A DNA stretch of 64,000 nt from Mytilus californianus (GCF_021869535.1 NW_026262593.1:51944318-52008317), one strand, 5' to 3'. Positions 12,401-27,400 are shown, numbered from the stretch's first letter. Notes: generated by a model from the sequence alone, not told the origin. Numbers and translations are program-made.

Positions 12401-15400
12401 TATAAAAGCAAGACCATACGTCATAAAACTAAAACACACAATAAACAAACTGCACTATGCAGCTTCATGAACCGCAACAGGATGACCACTAACCTGAAAA
12501 GGAGATGTAAAAAATGGACAGTAATTTGGAAATTAACTCATCATACATGTCATACCAGGATTGAAAATTTGTATGCCAAACGCTAGTCTCTACAATAGAC
12601 TCATCAGTGAGCACAAATCAGAAAAGTTAAAAAGGCCAAATAAAGTACGAAGTTGAAGAGCACTGAGGACCCAAAAATCCCAAAAGTTTTGCCAAATACA
12701 GCTAAGCTAATCTATTCCTAAAACAGTGTCAAAATGGGCTTGCTTCTTCGGGAAGCAAGCTTAAAAGTAGCTATACAGCTGTTAATTGGATTTCTGCTGT
12801 TGAAAAAAACTAAAAATATATTTTCATAAGAAAAAAAAAAAAAAAAAAGGAACAGCATATATTACTAGGGGAAAAGGTCACATAAATATATCTTGCTGTA
12901 TTAAAGTTGGATCAATTTACCTTCTTTCCATGCATGTATCAAGCAGTTGAGCAAATAGTGCATCATTTTGTGCATCATAATTGTCCCCTGTGTAACGCGT
13001 TGCGGGGGACATGGAAATACCGGATGTCCATCCGTCCTTCCGTTTGGTCTTGTTAGCGCTCTCACAGGTACAATTCTTGCGAGATTTTTATAAAACTTAT
13101 ACTTTAGGTTAATATCAGCAATATCTTGGACAAGTTCTATAATGGTGGCCGATCAACTTTTTTAAAAAGAGTTATATCCCTTGGAAATATTAAATTTATG
13201 GAAAATGGCCTCGTTAATGCTCTATTGGGTACAATTCTTGCCAAATTTTTATAAAACTTATACTATAGGTTAATATCAGCAATATCTCAGACAAGTTCAA
13301 TAATGGTGGCCGATAGACTTTTTTAAAAAGAGTTATGCCCCTTGGAAATATAAAATATGTGCAAAGGAGGGGGTGGGGGGGGGGGGGACATTGGAACTCT
13401 GTTCTTGTATTGTAATTGGTGAAATGACAAAGAACCATAAAAACAAAGTAGGTTACAATGCATGTACAAAATATCCCTTTATTTTGGAAAAACCATTTTT
13501 TTGAAGAGAACATAACATAGAGAATTAAAAAGATGACTATTTCTGATTGGTTGTTATGTTTAAACAGTTTTATTCTTCTGTTTCTTTATGAATAAGGTTT
13601 CATGCAAGCACAAATTTGTCCTTAAAAATATCTTATTCAGGACTAGAGATTTGTTTCTGTTTTGTTTTAATTGAAATTTGTGAAAATTCTAGGTATTGTT
13701 ACCCCAAAACTTACACACAAAAAAACCATGGAACCCTTTATGTTCGAGGATGTTAAATTTTCAAATAGATATCTAATTTCTTTTAAACAATAAGAATACT
13801 TATTTTAGAAATGTTATTTTTAGGTGTCAGACCACCAATTACTCCCTCCAATTTAGAACGTATGTAAAAGTAGGCCTACTCGGACAAAAAATAGTGCATT
13901 TGATGTCATTGTTTACTTAAACTAACCAACTAATTTGCAGAAATGACACTCTTGGTGAAAGAGAAATATATTAAGACCATTTTGAGCCAAAAATTTCTTG
14001 TCAATGAGTTTGCATTAAAACTTGAGGATTAATGTGCTCCATAGTATACTAATTTAAGATTTCCAGAAAACCAGGGGTTATTTTTAGTGTTACCTCAGTT
14101 CGGGAGGTCTCTCCTTTCTTATAAGATTTTGAAGGTATGTTGAAAATTGGCATGTAGAAAGGTGATACCTGTATGATTCAGGATATACCTGGTTTCTATG
14201 AAATAAAACCTAAGGTAAAATACTTAGAAAGCTGTAAAATTGCAAAATTTGGTTGAGCAGATAGGGATTTTTTAATTGGTGGTCTGACACCTAAAGCAAC
14301 AATTAAGGAGTTTTTTCTAGAGAAGCAGATACTCTTGAACTTTACTACATAATAGATTCAAAAACTAAAAGAATGTACAAAAAAAACCAGCATAGTTAAG
14401 CACTGAACTCTTTTACAAATGTATGATAGATAACAAAAATAAGTTTTTAGAAAAAATGGTCTTATACAGCTTTCAAGACCTTCAATAAATAATTTAATTC
14501 ACTTTCCATCCGTTATCAGTGACAGTAAATTTTACAGTTTGGTATACATATGTACCTATATATAAATGTATGTACTGCTGACCGGTATAGATAGCACAAT
14601 ATAAATCAGCTAGTTGAAGGATGTATATATTAGAAAGAGAACTTCATTATAATTTCAGGTAATTTAAATAAACAAAATCAATTAACTAAATAAAAATGAA
14701 CATGAAATGAACAGGTGTTTTATTTCTCAAAGTTAGGGCTCAGCTCGATGTCCATTTATTTGATAAAAGTCTTAAGGTTCAGAAATGAGGACAAAAGGTT
14801 AATTATAAATAGTTAAGTAAACAAAAAACTTGTGTTTCACTGTTTTCTATCTTACATCAGATTATTGAATTAGTATTTAGTATTTTATTGACAAAAAAGT
14901 CATGAAATGTACTAAATAATAAAATTATCAAAATGTTTTGAAAAGGTTTAAATTAATAAATAAATGTTTATGTATGAAACATGCTGTTGAAACTTAAATA
15001 AAAAAATGATTTAAGGTATTTAAGGAAGTCTATGTGAAGTGCACTTTTTGAAAAATTTGTCTCTGATATATGTTGGGACTACATGTATTTTTATATATAT
15101 TCGTAATTATATGTAATTAGCTGCTTATGGAAATATTTATGAACAGGTAAGATCATGTAACAGCAATACTTGGTGGTCAGGGAACACAGTTATCATCCTT
15201 TAATCTTCAGTGTCCATCATATAATGTGGACAGTGTATTCAATTGCAAATTTTTTTTATACCCCTTTACAATTTATTTTTTAATGTTTAACGCATCAAAT
15301 AGCAAGTTAAGCAGGATGAAATTACACAGTAAAAAAATTTGGGTCATGAATTTTAAAGTAAAGTAGTCAGATTTGGTCCAGTTGAAAAAGGTTAAAAACT

Positions 15401-18400
15401 AGTATGCTATGTCTGAAGCTGTCAAACAGAATTCACTGTAAAAGTATAATTGAGAAAACGTGGGTGTGATATTTTTTAATTGTATTAATTGTCTATAAGA
15501 AATGCACTACGAAAAAACTGTGTTCTCAGGCCTACTCACTGTCAGAATTATACACCAACCCAAAGTACATTTAAAAAAATCATTGGTGGAATTGGTTTCA
15601 TTGTTAGTTAGTTGATATCCCCGTTACCAAGCCTAGAAGAATTTATCATAACAGTAAATTTTTCCATGTTTTTTCTTTTTATCTTGAATATGCAGCCTAT
15701 TAGGGTTGTGTAGAGAAATGAAGTCCTTTGGTGAAAGGGAAAAATATTGGTAGCTAATATTATGCATGGAAGAATAGTACTTGATGGATCCTGAAGGGTC
15801 ATCATATAATTTGAGGTTTCTGTCTTATGAATTAGTCAGTGATTGCTGCGATGTTTGACAGGTTTTTTGGGGGGACTGTGACATTTGGGACAGCCCAAGG
15901 CTCCAGGAGTCAGATTTCAGATTTCAGAGCATCCTCAGACTATCTTCGAACATGTCAAAATAAACTTTTGATTTTAACCATAAATTGCAGCTAATTTAAG
16001 AAACATCTTCAAGATCAGGACCAAAGGAGGAGATGGTCTAAAAATAAAATATCATAAAACCATAAGAAATTTGGGCGAAAATGATTGATAATTATTATGG
16101 TGTAAAGTCATATTACTGTTACAAAATTTTTTCAAACATATTGAATATTCACCAAGATTTTAAGAAGGAAAGATGGCATCAATGTAATTTTCATTAAAAA
16201 TTAAAAAATGGCAGCGTTTTGATACATGATTGTTTATAGGAAATATCAAGCTATATATAAACATGCATTAAAACCAAGTTTATATTAGAAGAGACATTTT
16301 AATCATTCAGAGAAAAACTGGAAAATAAATTAATTGGTTATTGTATGATGCTCTGAAAATTTCCAATTACGTGTCAAAACTCTGCCTTATTGTCAGTTTT
16401 AATATGAAGAAAACTTTAATTGTTTCAAAACCACATTATGTAATTTATCATGAAAAATCTATGTATTTTTATGTAACACTGAAGTTGCTTTTACAATGTT
16501 TTATAACTATGTAAATTATGTTGTCAAGGATCATAAGCTATTTTTGTTTTTTGTTTTATATTATTTCACTGTAAAAAATGGTATATGAAGATCGTAAATT
16601 AAAAGTTTGAAAACTTCAGTGAAAACTTAGGTCTTTTTGGCATAAAAGGAACAACTTTTTAGTTGAAAAAAAGGAATTAATGTTTTAAAAAATGCATAAA
16701 ACAAAATTTTGACAATTCACTTTTCAATTTCTTTTGTAATATGTCTTGTGTTATGAAAGATTTAAAAACTTTTTGATGATTTGTTTTTGCAGACATGTTT
16801 CAAACAGGGAATATGTTTTCATTATATTTCCTTAAATTGAAAAGATTTACAACTTTAAATTCCAGGTTTCTGATGGATATTTAAAAAACCATATCATGAA
16901 CAGAATATGTTTTATAGGGTGACATGCTTGGCTCATGATTTTCTAGTTGATTGAATTGTTCCAAAATTAAAAATGATTTTGGCATGTCAAGACAATTGTA
17001 CAAATCAACAATTCAGCCCCAATCTAACATACCATTGTTTTTAAGTGGCAGTCTAAATACCCAACCCTTCATTCCTGCCGTACAACCTTGCAGATCCTAT
17101 CTATTTTCATACTCCCTCTGCGGTATTAAGTGTTTAACCCTTATCTGTTCATACGTCCTTCTGTACATACGAACATCCTAAAATTAGCTTCCGTTCTCTA
17201 ACTTTAATTTGCTTCAACCAAATGTTATGAAACTTATACGCAATGCTTATTACCACAAAACTCAGATAAAGTTCGAATATGGGTGGTGTGACTTTTACCG
17301 TTCTCAAGTTTTACCCCTTTATAACATTATATGCAAGTGGGAGCATCATCTGTGTCCCATGGACACATTTTCCATTTATTTTTGATTGTTTCTCATCCTG
17401 ACTATGCATGAAATAATTGCCACTGGACATTAAGCTTGCAGCAATCAATCAATCAATCCAACCAGCCAGTTACCCTATAACATATATATTATTATGGCAA
17501 AATGTTTGTATCAAAAACATTTCATATTTAAAACAAAATTTAAAAAAAATGGCAATTCAAAGTGAAAAAAACTTTTTTTCCTGCTTTTTATGTGCATTCT
17601 ATACAATTAAAGAAGATCTGTTTCACAGATTTATAATTGATTGTATATCTGCCTATAAAAATGCTACATATATAATTTTTTTTCATATTCAGATGCAGTT
17701 TTAGCGAGTTCTAAGCACATAGAAAATTTGATAAAAATCTTCAATACTGGATTACATGTATTTTTTTTATTGGCCATATGAGTTCAAAAATTCAGTATAG
17801 GTTAAAACAAATTTAGAATGTAAATTATAGACAGCTCTGTACGTATTAATATATGTAGATATTATTTTCAAATTCTTATTATTTTTTTTGACTTAATAAC
17901 TTGATAGTTAAATAAGGGCTTACTACTATGATGATGGTAGAAAATGACTCCAGTCTGATCAATAAAAGTTATCCAACTATAATACAGGTATTCAAAGGGA
18001 GGTTGATTTAGTTTCAAAGTAAATTAAATTTACCCCTATATTTAGAAATATTTTTTTCTTATTACATATAATTGGTTAACTGAAAGGAAGCAATCAAATA
18101 TTTTTTTAAAGAAAATTAATAAAATTTGTATAAGGATCACCAGTCATTACTATAAGTTAAAAAGATTTGAAATCACTTCAAATCCTTTATAAATCTTGTG
18201 AAAAAAGTTACGTGTTATGACAAAAAATTGTGCAGTATTGCATAAGTTCTTTAATTCTTACTGGAGCAAAGCTTAGTGGCCTATATTAATCCAGTTAAAG
18301 ATGTATTTGATAATTAGAGGATGAACTAGTGAATTGTGAAACACTATATATATTATGATAAAATTGAGAATGGAAATGGGGAATGTGTCAAAGAGACAAC

Positions 18401-21400
18401 AACCCGACCACAGAACAGACAACAGCAGAAGGCCACCAACAGGTCTTCAATGCAGCGAGAAATTCCCGCACCCGGAGGCGTCCTTCAGCTGGCCCCTAAA
18501 CAAATATATATACTAGTTCAGTGATAATGAACGCCATACTAAACTCCAAATTGTACACAAGAAACTAAAATTAAAAATAATACAAGACTAACAAAGGCTA
18601 GAGGCTCCTGACTTGGGACAGGCGCAAAAATGCGGCGGGGTTAAACATGTTTATGAGATCTCAACCCTCCCCCTATACCTCTAGCCAATGTAGAAAAGTA
18701 AACGCATAACAATACGCACATTAAAATTCAGTTCAAGAGAAGTCCGAGTCTGATGTCAGAAGATGTAACCAAAGAAAATAAACAAAATGACAATAATACA
18801 TAAATAACAACAGACTACTAGCAGTTAACTGACATGCCAGCTCCAGACTTCAATTAAACTGATTGAAAGATTATGTCTTCATCATATGAATATCAGGCAC
18901 AATCCTTCCCGTTAGGGGTTTAGTATCATACCATCATAACATATATGAGAAGAACATAACCCGTGTCATGCCAACAACTGGTTTTTAAATAAATGTGTTT
19001 AGTGCAGATGCAAAGACCCTATAAGTGAATCAATATCAACGCCAAAATATGCAATCTTTAATGACCTGACAACAGTATCGTAACTATATCCCTTCTTAAT
19101 AAGTCTATTTAAAGGTTTTGTTAGTTTCAGAGGTGAATACTGACATTTTTGTGCTTTATAAAGAATATTTCCATAAAAAATTGGATGTGAAATACCTGAA
19201 CGTATAAGAAGTCTGCATGTTGAGCTATATTTACGAATGATGTCCTTATACCGATGATAAAATTTAGTAAATGTTTTGACTAGTTTGTGATATCGAAAAC
19301 CCTGGTGTAATAATTTTTCAGTAATACATACATTTCTCTCGTTAAAATCTAAAACATTGTTACATACACGAGCGAATCGTACAAGTTGAGATATATAAAC
19401 ACCGTAAGATGGTGACAAGGGAACGTCACCATCTAAAAATGGATAATTAACGATAGGAAATGAAAAATCATCTCTTTTATCATATATTTTAGTATTAAGC
19501 TTTCCGTTAATGATATAGATATCAAGATCGAGGAAAGGGCAGTGGTCATTGTTAGTATTAGCTTTATTTAAAGTAAGTTCAACAGGATAAATTTCTTTAG
19601 TATACATACTGAAGTCGTCATTATTGAGAGCCAAAATATCATCCAAATATCTAAAAGTATTATTAAATTTGTGTATCAGATGTTGTTTCGATGGGTCTTT
19701 ACTGATTTTTGTCATAAATTGTAACTCATAGCAATACAAAAAAAGGTCCGCAATAAGTGGTGCACAGTTAGTCCCCATTGGAATTCCGATAACCTGACGA
19801 TATACGGAATCTCCAAAGCGAACAAAAATGTTATCTAGTAAAAATTCAAGGGCATATATAGTATCAAAGCATGTCCAATTGACATAGTTTTTTTGTTTAT
19901 TGCTACTAAAAAATGACCTAAAAGAGTTTGAACATATATATTCACATTCTGACTTTTTAAATGCCCATTTAATTAGGTGTGTGAATTTTTTCTTAATGAG
20001 AATGTGAGGCAATGTGGTATATAGGGTAGAAAAATCAAAACTTTGAACAGATTCAAAATCACCAATATATGCATGCAATTTATCAAGTACTTCCAACGAG
20101 TTCTTGACACTCCAAAAGTAATTAATTCCACTATTTTCGAAGGCCTTATTTGAACAATTTATTATCAGGTTTTTGATTGTACCAAGTGTACTGGTAAGAA
20201 GAATAGACAATTTAGTAGTGGAACAATGGCTTGAAGACGAAATGAATCTATATTTGTAAGGTGTTTTGTGTAGCTTCGGAAGCCAATACATAGTTGGGAC
20301 TTTCATTGTATTTGGTTCTGCTTGTAAAGCGGTAGCTAAAAGTTTATGTTTGTTACAGATGTCGTTTTCTGAAAATGGAGTCAGTTGGAATGTTGGTGAA
20401 TTGGTGATTTCTTTTTTCAGAACCTCAATGTAAAATTTACGTCAAACAATAATAATATTATTAGCAGCTTTATCGGCCGGGACAAAAACAAATTCCTTGG
20501 CTAGTTCTTTTAGTTTATGTTTGATACGAGAAATAGGTTTATTGTGGTTATTGTTAAGAGTAAAATGTTCTTTAAAATGTTGAATACGTATATCAACTAT
20601 GTTCATTACTGATTTAAAAAAAGAGTCCAAAGATTTTTTGTCAGCTTTTTCCCGTTTTATCCATTTCAAACAGTAAGTATGGAGTGAGTCGTGGATGATA
20701 TTACGACACTCATTCCAATTAATAATTGACGGGGGACGATATTTAGGTCCTTTACTGAGGAATGATTTTAACTCTCGGTCTTGAACGATGTTAAGATCTC
20801 CTGTTATAACATGGGAAATGGGTCCATAAATGTATTCGGAATTACTGCAATTACATGAAGTAGGTGTATTTTCACTGATATTAACATCTTTACACAATTG
20901 GCTATAATTAAACACAAATTTCCGGGTAGATTTCTTGTAAATATAACAAATAAGAGGGAGCTCAGTATTATCAAAATATCCCGGAATTTGTTCTTTAACA
21001 GAATGGTCGTTAAAAATACCGGCAATATTTACAAAATCAAAACCTTTATTGACATACTTTATTTTAATAAACTGTTTTTTATGATCTTCAGGGCGATCAA
21101 TTTTGGGAAACAGTTTAGAATAACAATATGCCATTATAATTTGAACGATTTCATACTTAGGACTGCTATATGAAATTGTGTTGCAATCCTCTAAAATTTT
21201 ATTTAACTTATTAACCGGTAATGAACAGAGCTTTGTTAACAGATAATGTCTGCCGTTGTTTTTTGAAATAGAAATTAGGTCCGAAATATTGGTATGATTG
21301 GTCCGAAATTTTCTTTGATTGCGATTTTTTCTACGACCATGAGAACGGTTTTTACGAACAGTTTTAGAAACTATATCCAAAATGTTAACAGAATCGGTTC

Positions 21401-24400
21401 TTGATATATTACCAATTCCCATGATATTATCATTAAGACCGAGAGGGTAGACAGTCTGTAATTTTTTAATCCAATTTAATTCAATTATTTTCCGCGATCG
21501 TACAAACTTTGAATGAGATTCACCAGGCTGCTTATTTACTACTTCTAAAGGTTGAACTGCTAAATATTTAATAGGATGATTGTGCTTCTTAAGGTGTTGA
21601 TAAATGATACTTTTGAATTATTTTGTGTATAACTTTTTTCGAAAGTACATGTATTAAAAAAGTGAGAAAATTGATTTAGTTAAATATCAAATACAAGCTT
21701 GATACCAGCTTGCAATCAAAAGGAATTTATGAGCACTAGACTGGAGATATAGTATAATAAAAGTAATAGCAGATATTACTGAGGATAATGGACGGAAATA
21801 ATAATGTGACTTATTGCAGGTACAACTATGTTTTTATACGACCGCAAAAAAATTTTGTGGTCGTATATTGGTATGACGTTGGCGTCGTCGTCGTCGTCGT
21901 CGTCGTCGTAGTCCGGCGTCGTTGTCCGAATACATATTGGTTTTCGCACTCTAACTTTAGTTTAAGTGAATGGATCTTTTTGAAATTTGACCATAAGGTT
22001 AAATACCACAAAAGGAAGGTTGGGATTGATTTTGGGGGTTATGGTACCAACAGTTAAGGAATTAGGGGCCAAAAAGGGGCCAAAAATGAGCATTTTCTAG
22101 TTTCCAGACAATAACTGTGGAACGGTGTATGGATCTCTCTGAAATAATACTACAAGTTTCCATACCACAAAGGGATGGTTAGGATTTGCTTTGGGGGGTT
22201 ATGGCTCAAACCGTTTAGGAATTAGGGGCAAAAAAGGGGGAAAAACAAGGTTGTCCTGGTTAATGGACAAATACTTTAGTACAAAACATAATTTAAAGCA
22301 GTGTAAGGGAGATAAATCAAATACATCATTGAAATTATCTCCCTTACACTGCTTTTAAATTATGTATAAAGTAATGGTTAATGAACAATAAAGATAATCT
22401 AAAACAGTGTAAGGGAGGTAATCCAAATACAACGTTTTGGTTACTTCCCTTACACTGCTTTTAAATTATGTTTAAAGAAATGCATATTTATAAAGGAAGA
22501 CCAGTAAAAATATCTGCAAATGTTTTCATCTTTTTTTTTTACAAAAAAATCCATATGAAAGATTTGACACTATATTTTTATTAATTCTATTATAAAATAG
22601 ATTAAGTTAGCACTATGGTAAATTTAAATGGGTAATTATGGTTGCCAACTCCATTGGAAATTTGAATTGAGATTATGACCATATCTTGAGGGAAAGAATT
22701 TTTTTGGGGGAAAAAGGGGGGGGGGGATAAAAAGAAATTGTGGGGGGCCAATTTTTTCTCATTTCAGATTTCAGAAATTAAAAAGAATTATTCTTCAAAT
22801 ATTATTTTTTTTTCAAATTTCAAATATTGAAAAATTTCAAGAAGTAATCTTTAATTGCACAGTATGGCGCATTAGATTTGTAAAATCTTTGATTACATTT
22901 ATTTATTTGTTATGCCGAATCTAACAGTGTATTTAGATTTTTAATTTTGGGTCCAGTTTTCAAATTGGTCTACATTAATGTCCAAAGGGTCCAAAATTAA
23001 ACTTTGTTTGATTTTAGCAAAAATTGAATATATGAGGTTCTTTGATATGCTGAATCTAAACATGTATTTAGATTTTTGATTTTTGGCCCAGTTTTCAAGT
23101 TGGTCCAAATTGGGGTCCAAAATTAAACTTTGTTTGATTTCAACAAAAATTGAATATATGGGGTTCTTTGATATGCTGAATCTAACCATGTATTTAGATT
23201 TTTTATTTGTGGACCCCGTTATCTAATTGGTTCATATTGAGGTCAAAAGGGTCCAAAATTAAACTTTGTTTGATTTCATCTAAAATTGAATTATTGGGGT
23301 TCTTTGATATTCCAAATCTAACCGTGTATTTAGGTTTTTAATTTTGGGTCCTGTTTTTTAAATTGGTCTACATTGAGGTCCAAAGGGTCCAAAATTAAAC
23401 TTAGTTTGATTTTAACAAAAATTGAATTCTTGGGGTTCTTTGATTTGCTGAATCTAAACATGTGTTTAGATTTTTGATTATGGGCCCAGTTTTCAAGTTG
23501 GTCCAAGATAGGGTCCAGTATTTAAACTTTGTTTGATTTCAACAAAAATTGAATATATGGGGTTCTTTGATATGCTGAATCTAAACATGTATTTAGATTT
23601 TTGATTATGGGCCCAGTTTTCAAGTTGGTCCAAGTTGGGGTCCAAAATTAAACTTTTTTTGATTTCAACAAAAATTGAATATATGGGGTTCTTTGATATG
23701 CTGAATCTAACCATGAATTTAGAATTTTTATTTGTGGGCCCCGCTATCAAATTGGTTCATATTGAGGTCAAAAGGGTCCAAAATTAAACTTTGTTTGATT
23801 TCATCAAAAATTGAATTATTGGGGTTCTTTGATATTCCAAATCTAACCGTGTATTTAGATTTTTAATTTTAAGTCCCGTTTTTTAAATTGGTCTACATTA
23901 AGGTCCAAAGGGTCCAAAATTAAACTTAGTTTGATTTTAGCAAAAATTGAATTCTTGGGGTTCTTTGATATGCTGAATCTAAACATGTGTTTAGATTTTT
24001 GATTATGGGCCCAGTTTTCAAGTTGGTCCAAGTTGGGGTCCAAAATTAAACTTTGTTTGATTTTAACAAAAATTGAATATATGGGGTTCTTTGATATGCT
24101 GAATCTAACCATGTATTTTGATTTTGGACATTGGACCATAATAGGTAAATTAAAAAAATTCAAGTTCTTAGACCACATTCTTTCTGTGTCAGAAACCTAT
24201 GCTGTGTCAAATATTTAATAACAATCCAAATTCAGAGCTGTATCAAGCTTGAATGTTGTGTCCATACTTGCCCCAACTGTTCAGGGTTCGACCTCTGCGG
24301 TCGTATCAAGCTGCGCCCCAGCGAAGCATTTTATTTAAATTGGTCTACATTAAGGTCCAAAGGGTCCAAAATTAAACTTAGTTTGATTTTAACAAAAATT

Positions 24401-27400
24401 GAATTCTTGGGGTTCTTTGATATGCTGAATCTAAACATGTGTTTAGATTTTTGATTATGGGCCCAGTTTTCAAGTTGGTCCAAGTTGGGGTCCAAAATTA
24501 AACTTTGTTTGATTTCATCAAAAATTGAATATATGGGGTTTGATATGCTGTATCTTACCATGTATTTAGATTTTTTATTTGTGGGCCCGCTATCAAATTG
24601 GATCATATTGAGTTCAAAAGGGTCCAAAATTAAACTTTGTTTGATTTCATCAAAAATTGAATTATTGGGGTTTTTTGATATGCCAAATCTAACCGTGTTT
24701 TTAGATTTTTAATTTTGGGTCCCGTTTTTTAAATTGGTCTACATTAAGGTCCAAAGGGTCCAAAATTAAACTTAGTTTGATTTTAACAAAAATTGAATTC
24801 TTGGGTTACTTTGATCTGCTGAATCTAAACATGTGTTTATATTTTTGATTATGGGACCAGTTTTCAAGTTTATCCAAGTTGGGATCCAAAATTAAACTTT
24901 GTTTGATTTCAACAAAAATTGAATATATGGGGTTCTTTGATATGCTGAATCTAACCATGTATTTTGATTTTGGACATTGGACCATAATAGGTAAATTAAA
25001 AAAATTGAAGTTCTTAGACCACTTTCTCTCTGTGTCAGAAACCTATGCTGTGTCAAATATTTAATCATAATCCAAATTCAGAGCTGTATCAGGCTTGAAT
25101 GTTGTGTCCATACTTGCCCCAACTGTTCAGGGTTCGACCTCTGCGGTCGTATCAAGCTGCGCCCAGCGAAGCATTTTATTAAAATTTTAATGTTATATTT
25201 AAAGAGCAATTAAAATGTGTAGTAAGAATAAAAATGAACCTTATTTTTGACAAATTTCATAAAAAAGACCTAAAGCTGTTTACTTCTAGTCATGTGGTTT
25301 CTGGTGGAATGTCATGAAATATTTGCCACTGGACATTAAGCAACCAACAATCAATTGATTAATCTGGTGGAATGTTGTCTCATTGGCAATTATACCACTT
25401 CTTATTTTAATATTAATTAAATTAAGACTTTAGTATCTGAATTGACTCTTACTTTTCCTAGTAGTCTATGATATGAAAATGAAAGATGTTTAATTGGCAA
25501 CATTTGCAGCACAGCAGCAAAAGGTCAAAGGAAGAAGATTGAAAAAGTAGGGAACATTCTTATTAATAAGATGGCCAAGTGCTTTCTTTAAAAGAAACAT
25601 CAAAATATTATAAATACTGTAAAAGCAGAAATTTAAGTGGACGATTTAATTTCGTTTACTTCGTGGAAAGAATATATCCACGAAATTAAAACCCCCACGA
25701 AAATTTAACCTACATATAATATCACTTCCATTTCCTGGAAACCACGAAATTAAATCCCCATGAAATCTTATAAAGAGACAAAACCACGAAATTTTAACCC
25801 CACGAAAATTAATGTTTCTACAGTAATCATACATAATTGAAATCATATATAGGTTATCAGAGCAAGGCCTTTACAGTTTGTGTACCTGATAGGTAAAACT
25901 TAGATTAGTACTGAAGTCATGCACTACTTGTTGATAAATATACTGAGTACATCTAAAAGCACAACACATCTTATTCCTAGCTTTCTTATTGTCCTTAATC
26001 TAATAATGATACAAGTTTGAGCTTTCTAAAAAGCTGTGGACTGCTTCGCTCTATCCTAATTTAAGGTAATATGTGTGCACGTGGTTGTTGAATTAGTATT
26101 CTATTAGTATTCTTTGAAGAAATCCTCATCCTAAGCTAAAATAGTATGTCTTTTGTTTCTGTATGTCTGGTAATTCAAAATAACTCAAGATAAGTTTTGG
26201 TTAGAAAGTTAGCAAATTACAGAGTTATCTCCCCTTAAATGTTGATTTAAAGTGCATTTCAACCAAATTGTATCTACTATAATTAGAACAGGAAATGGAA
26301 GAGAAAGTTATTTCATGCATTACTACCTTTTATGAACTGAAATCAATGTATACTTCAGCGGGTTTTTATTAGGGTCTGCCATAGTGATCAGCCTGTCCGT
26401 CCGTAACAAATTGTGTCCGCTCTATATCTAGAGAACCGTTATGATTTCAAAGTTTATACTTGACATATCTATTAACCAACACCAGAGGGTGTGTCATAAT
26501 GTATGTACAACTTCCTAGGTCAAAGGTCAAGGACAAAAACTTTGGTTTTATTTGACAACCCCATGTCCTATGGTAAAGATCATGTCCGCTCTATATCTTG
26601 AGAACCGTTATGATTTCAAAGTTTATACTTGACATGTATATAAACCAACACCAGAGGGTGTGTCATAATTTATGTACAACTTCCTAGGTCAAAGGTCAAG
26701 GTCAAAAACTTTGGTTTCAGTTGACAACCCCATGTCCAATGATACAGATACAATTTTTTTACCACACAGCGGGGCCCACAGAGATGGCTCCCATCTCAAT
26801 TATATCTAGTTTGTCATGTTTTCACCACTGCCTGATTCTTAGGCAGACTGGCACTTAAATGTCAAAAATTAAGTGCAAATTACAAATTCATGAACATCAG
26901 GATACCAAATGCAGAAAGCTCTGAAAAGCGCAGTGTTCCATTAGTCAGGAGCTTGTAATTCAGTGCTTGTTGCAATTGGTTGCTGTCTCATAATTGTTTT
27001 TAGTTTATTGTTTTGTCATTAATTACCAGTAGGCCTTTGGTTTTTTTTTATGTTTGAATATTTTACATTTTGTCATGTCGGGGCCTTTACTGTGAAATGT
27101 GAGGAAGTAGCCAGTGAAGAGTACAAAAAAATCAGGTATCTTTATCTTTAATCAATGCTCTGAGGGTTAAATAATATTTTTAAATACATTTTGATATCAG
27201 CCGAAACTCTTTAAGGTTGCAGTTGCAAGGGATTGGACGAAAGTATTCGACTTTTCCAAGGTTCCACTCATCCAATGTCGAGTGTGACATAATAAATTTG
27301 TAATGTATGAAATACAGCATGAAATTTGGGTAAACTAGATATTTTGAACAGACGTGTGTCTATTTTTCCATATATGACAAGTTATGATTGTGTACACGAG

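Larger units (their letters stand above)
21831..25180 (+). mobile_element. composite Helitron-like element, CGACCGC family, with satellite core
   Basis: The 5' end TTTTTATACGACCGCAAAA is followed by TTTTGTGGTCGTAT, a near-perfect hairpin, then a GTCGTC microsatellite. About 150-bp core units with GGAATTAGGGGCCAAAAA follow to about 22245. After the twin hairpins at 22287-22470, a long array of 126-136-bp units fills 22.9-25.0 kb. The 3' terminus (TGCGGTCGTATCAAGCTGCG, AGCGAAGCATTTTATT) occurs at about 24180-24335 and again at about 25025-25180. Whether everything between the 5' end and either terminus moved as one unit is inference. Confidence 0.6.

Noticed and set aside
20442..20444. TGA in the PLE frame as selenocysteine or programmed recoding
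   Set aside because: No SECIS-like structure was recognised and a simple nonsense change in a truncated copy explains it.
21788..22057. Frame with poly-valine
   Set aside because: It is the GTC microsatellite at the 5' end of the Helitron-like element.
22941..25064. Open frames with repeated [10 protein letters not shown] blocks, which look like a repeat protein
   Set aside because: They are translations of the 126/136-bp satellite; frames break at unit-type changes and appear on both strands.
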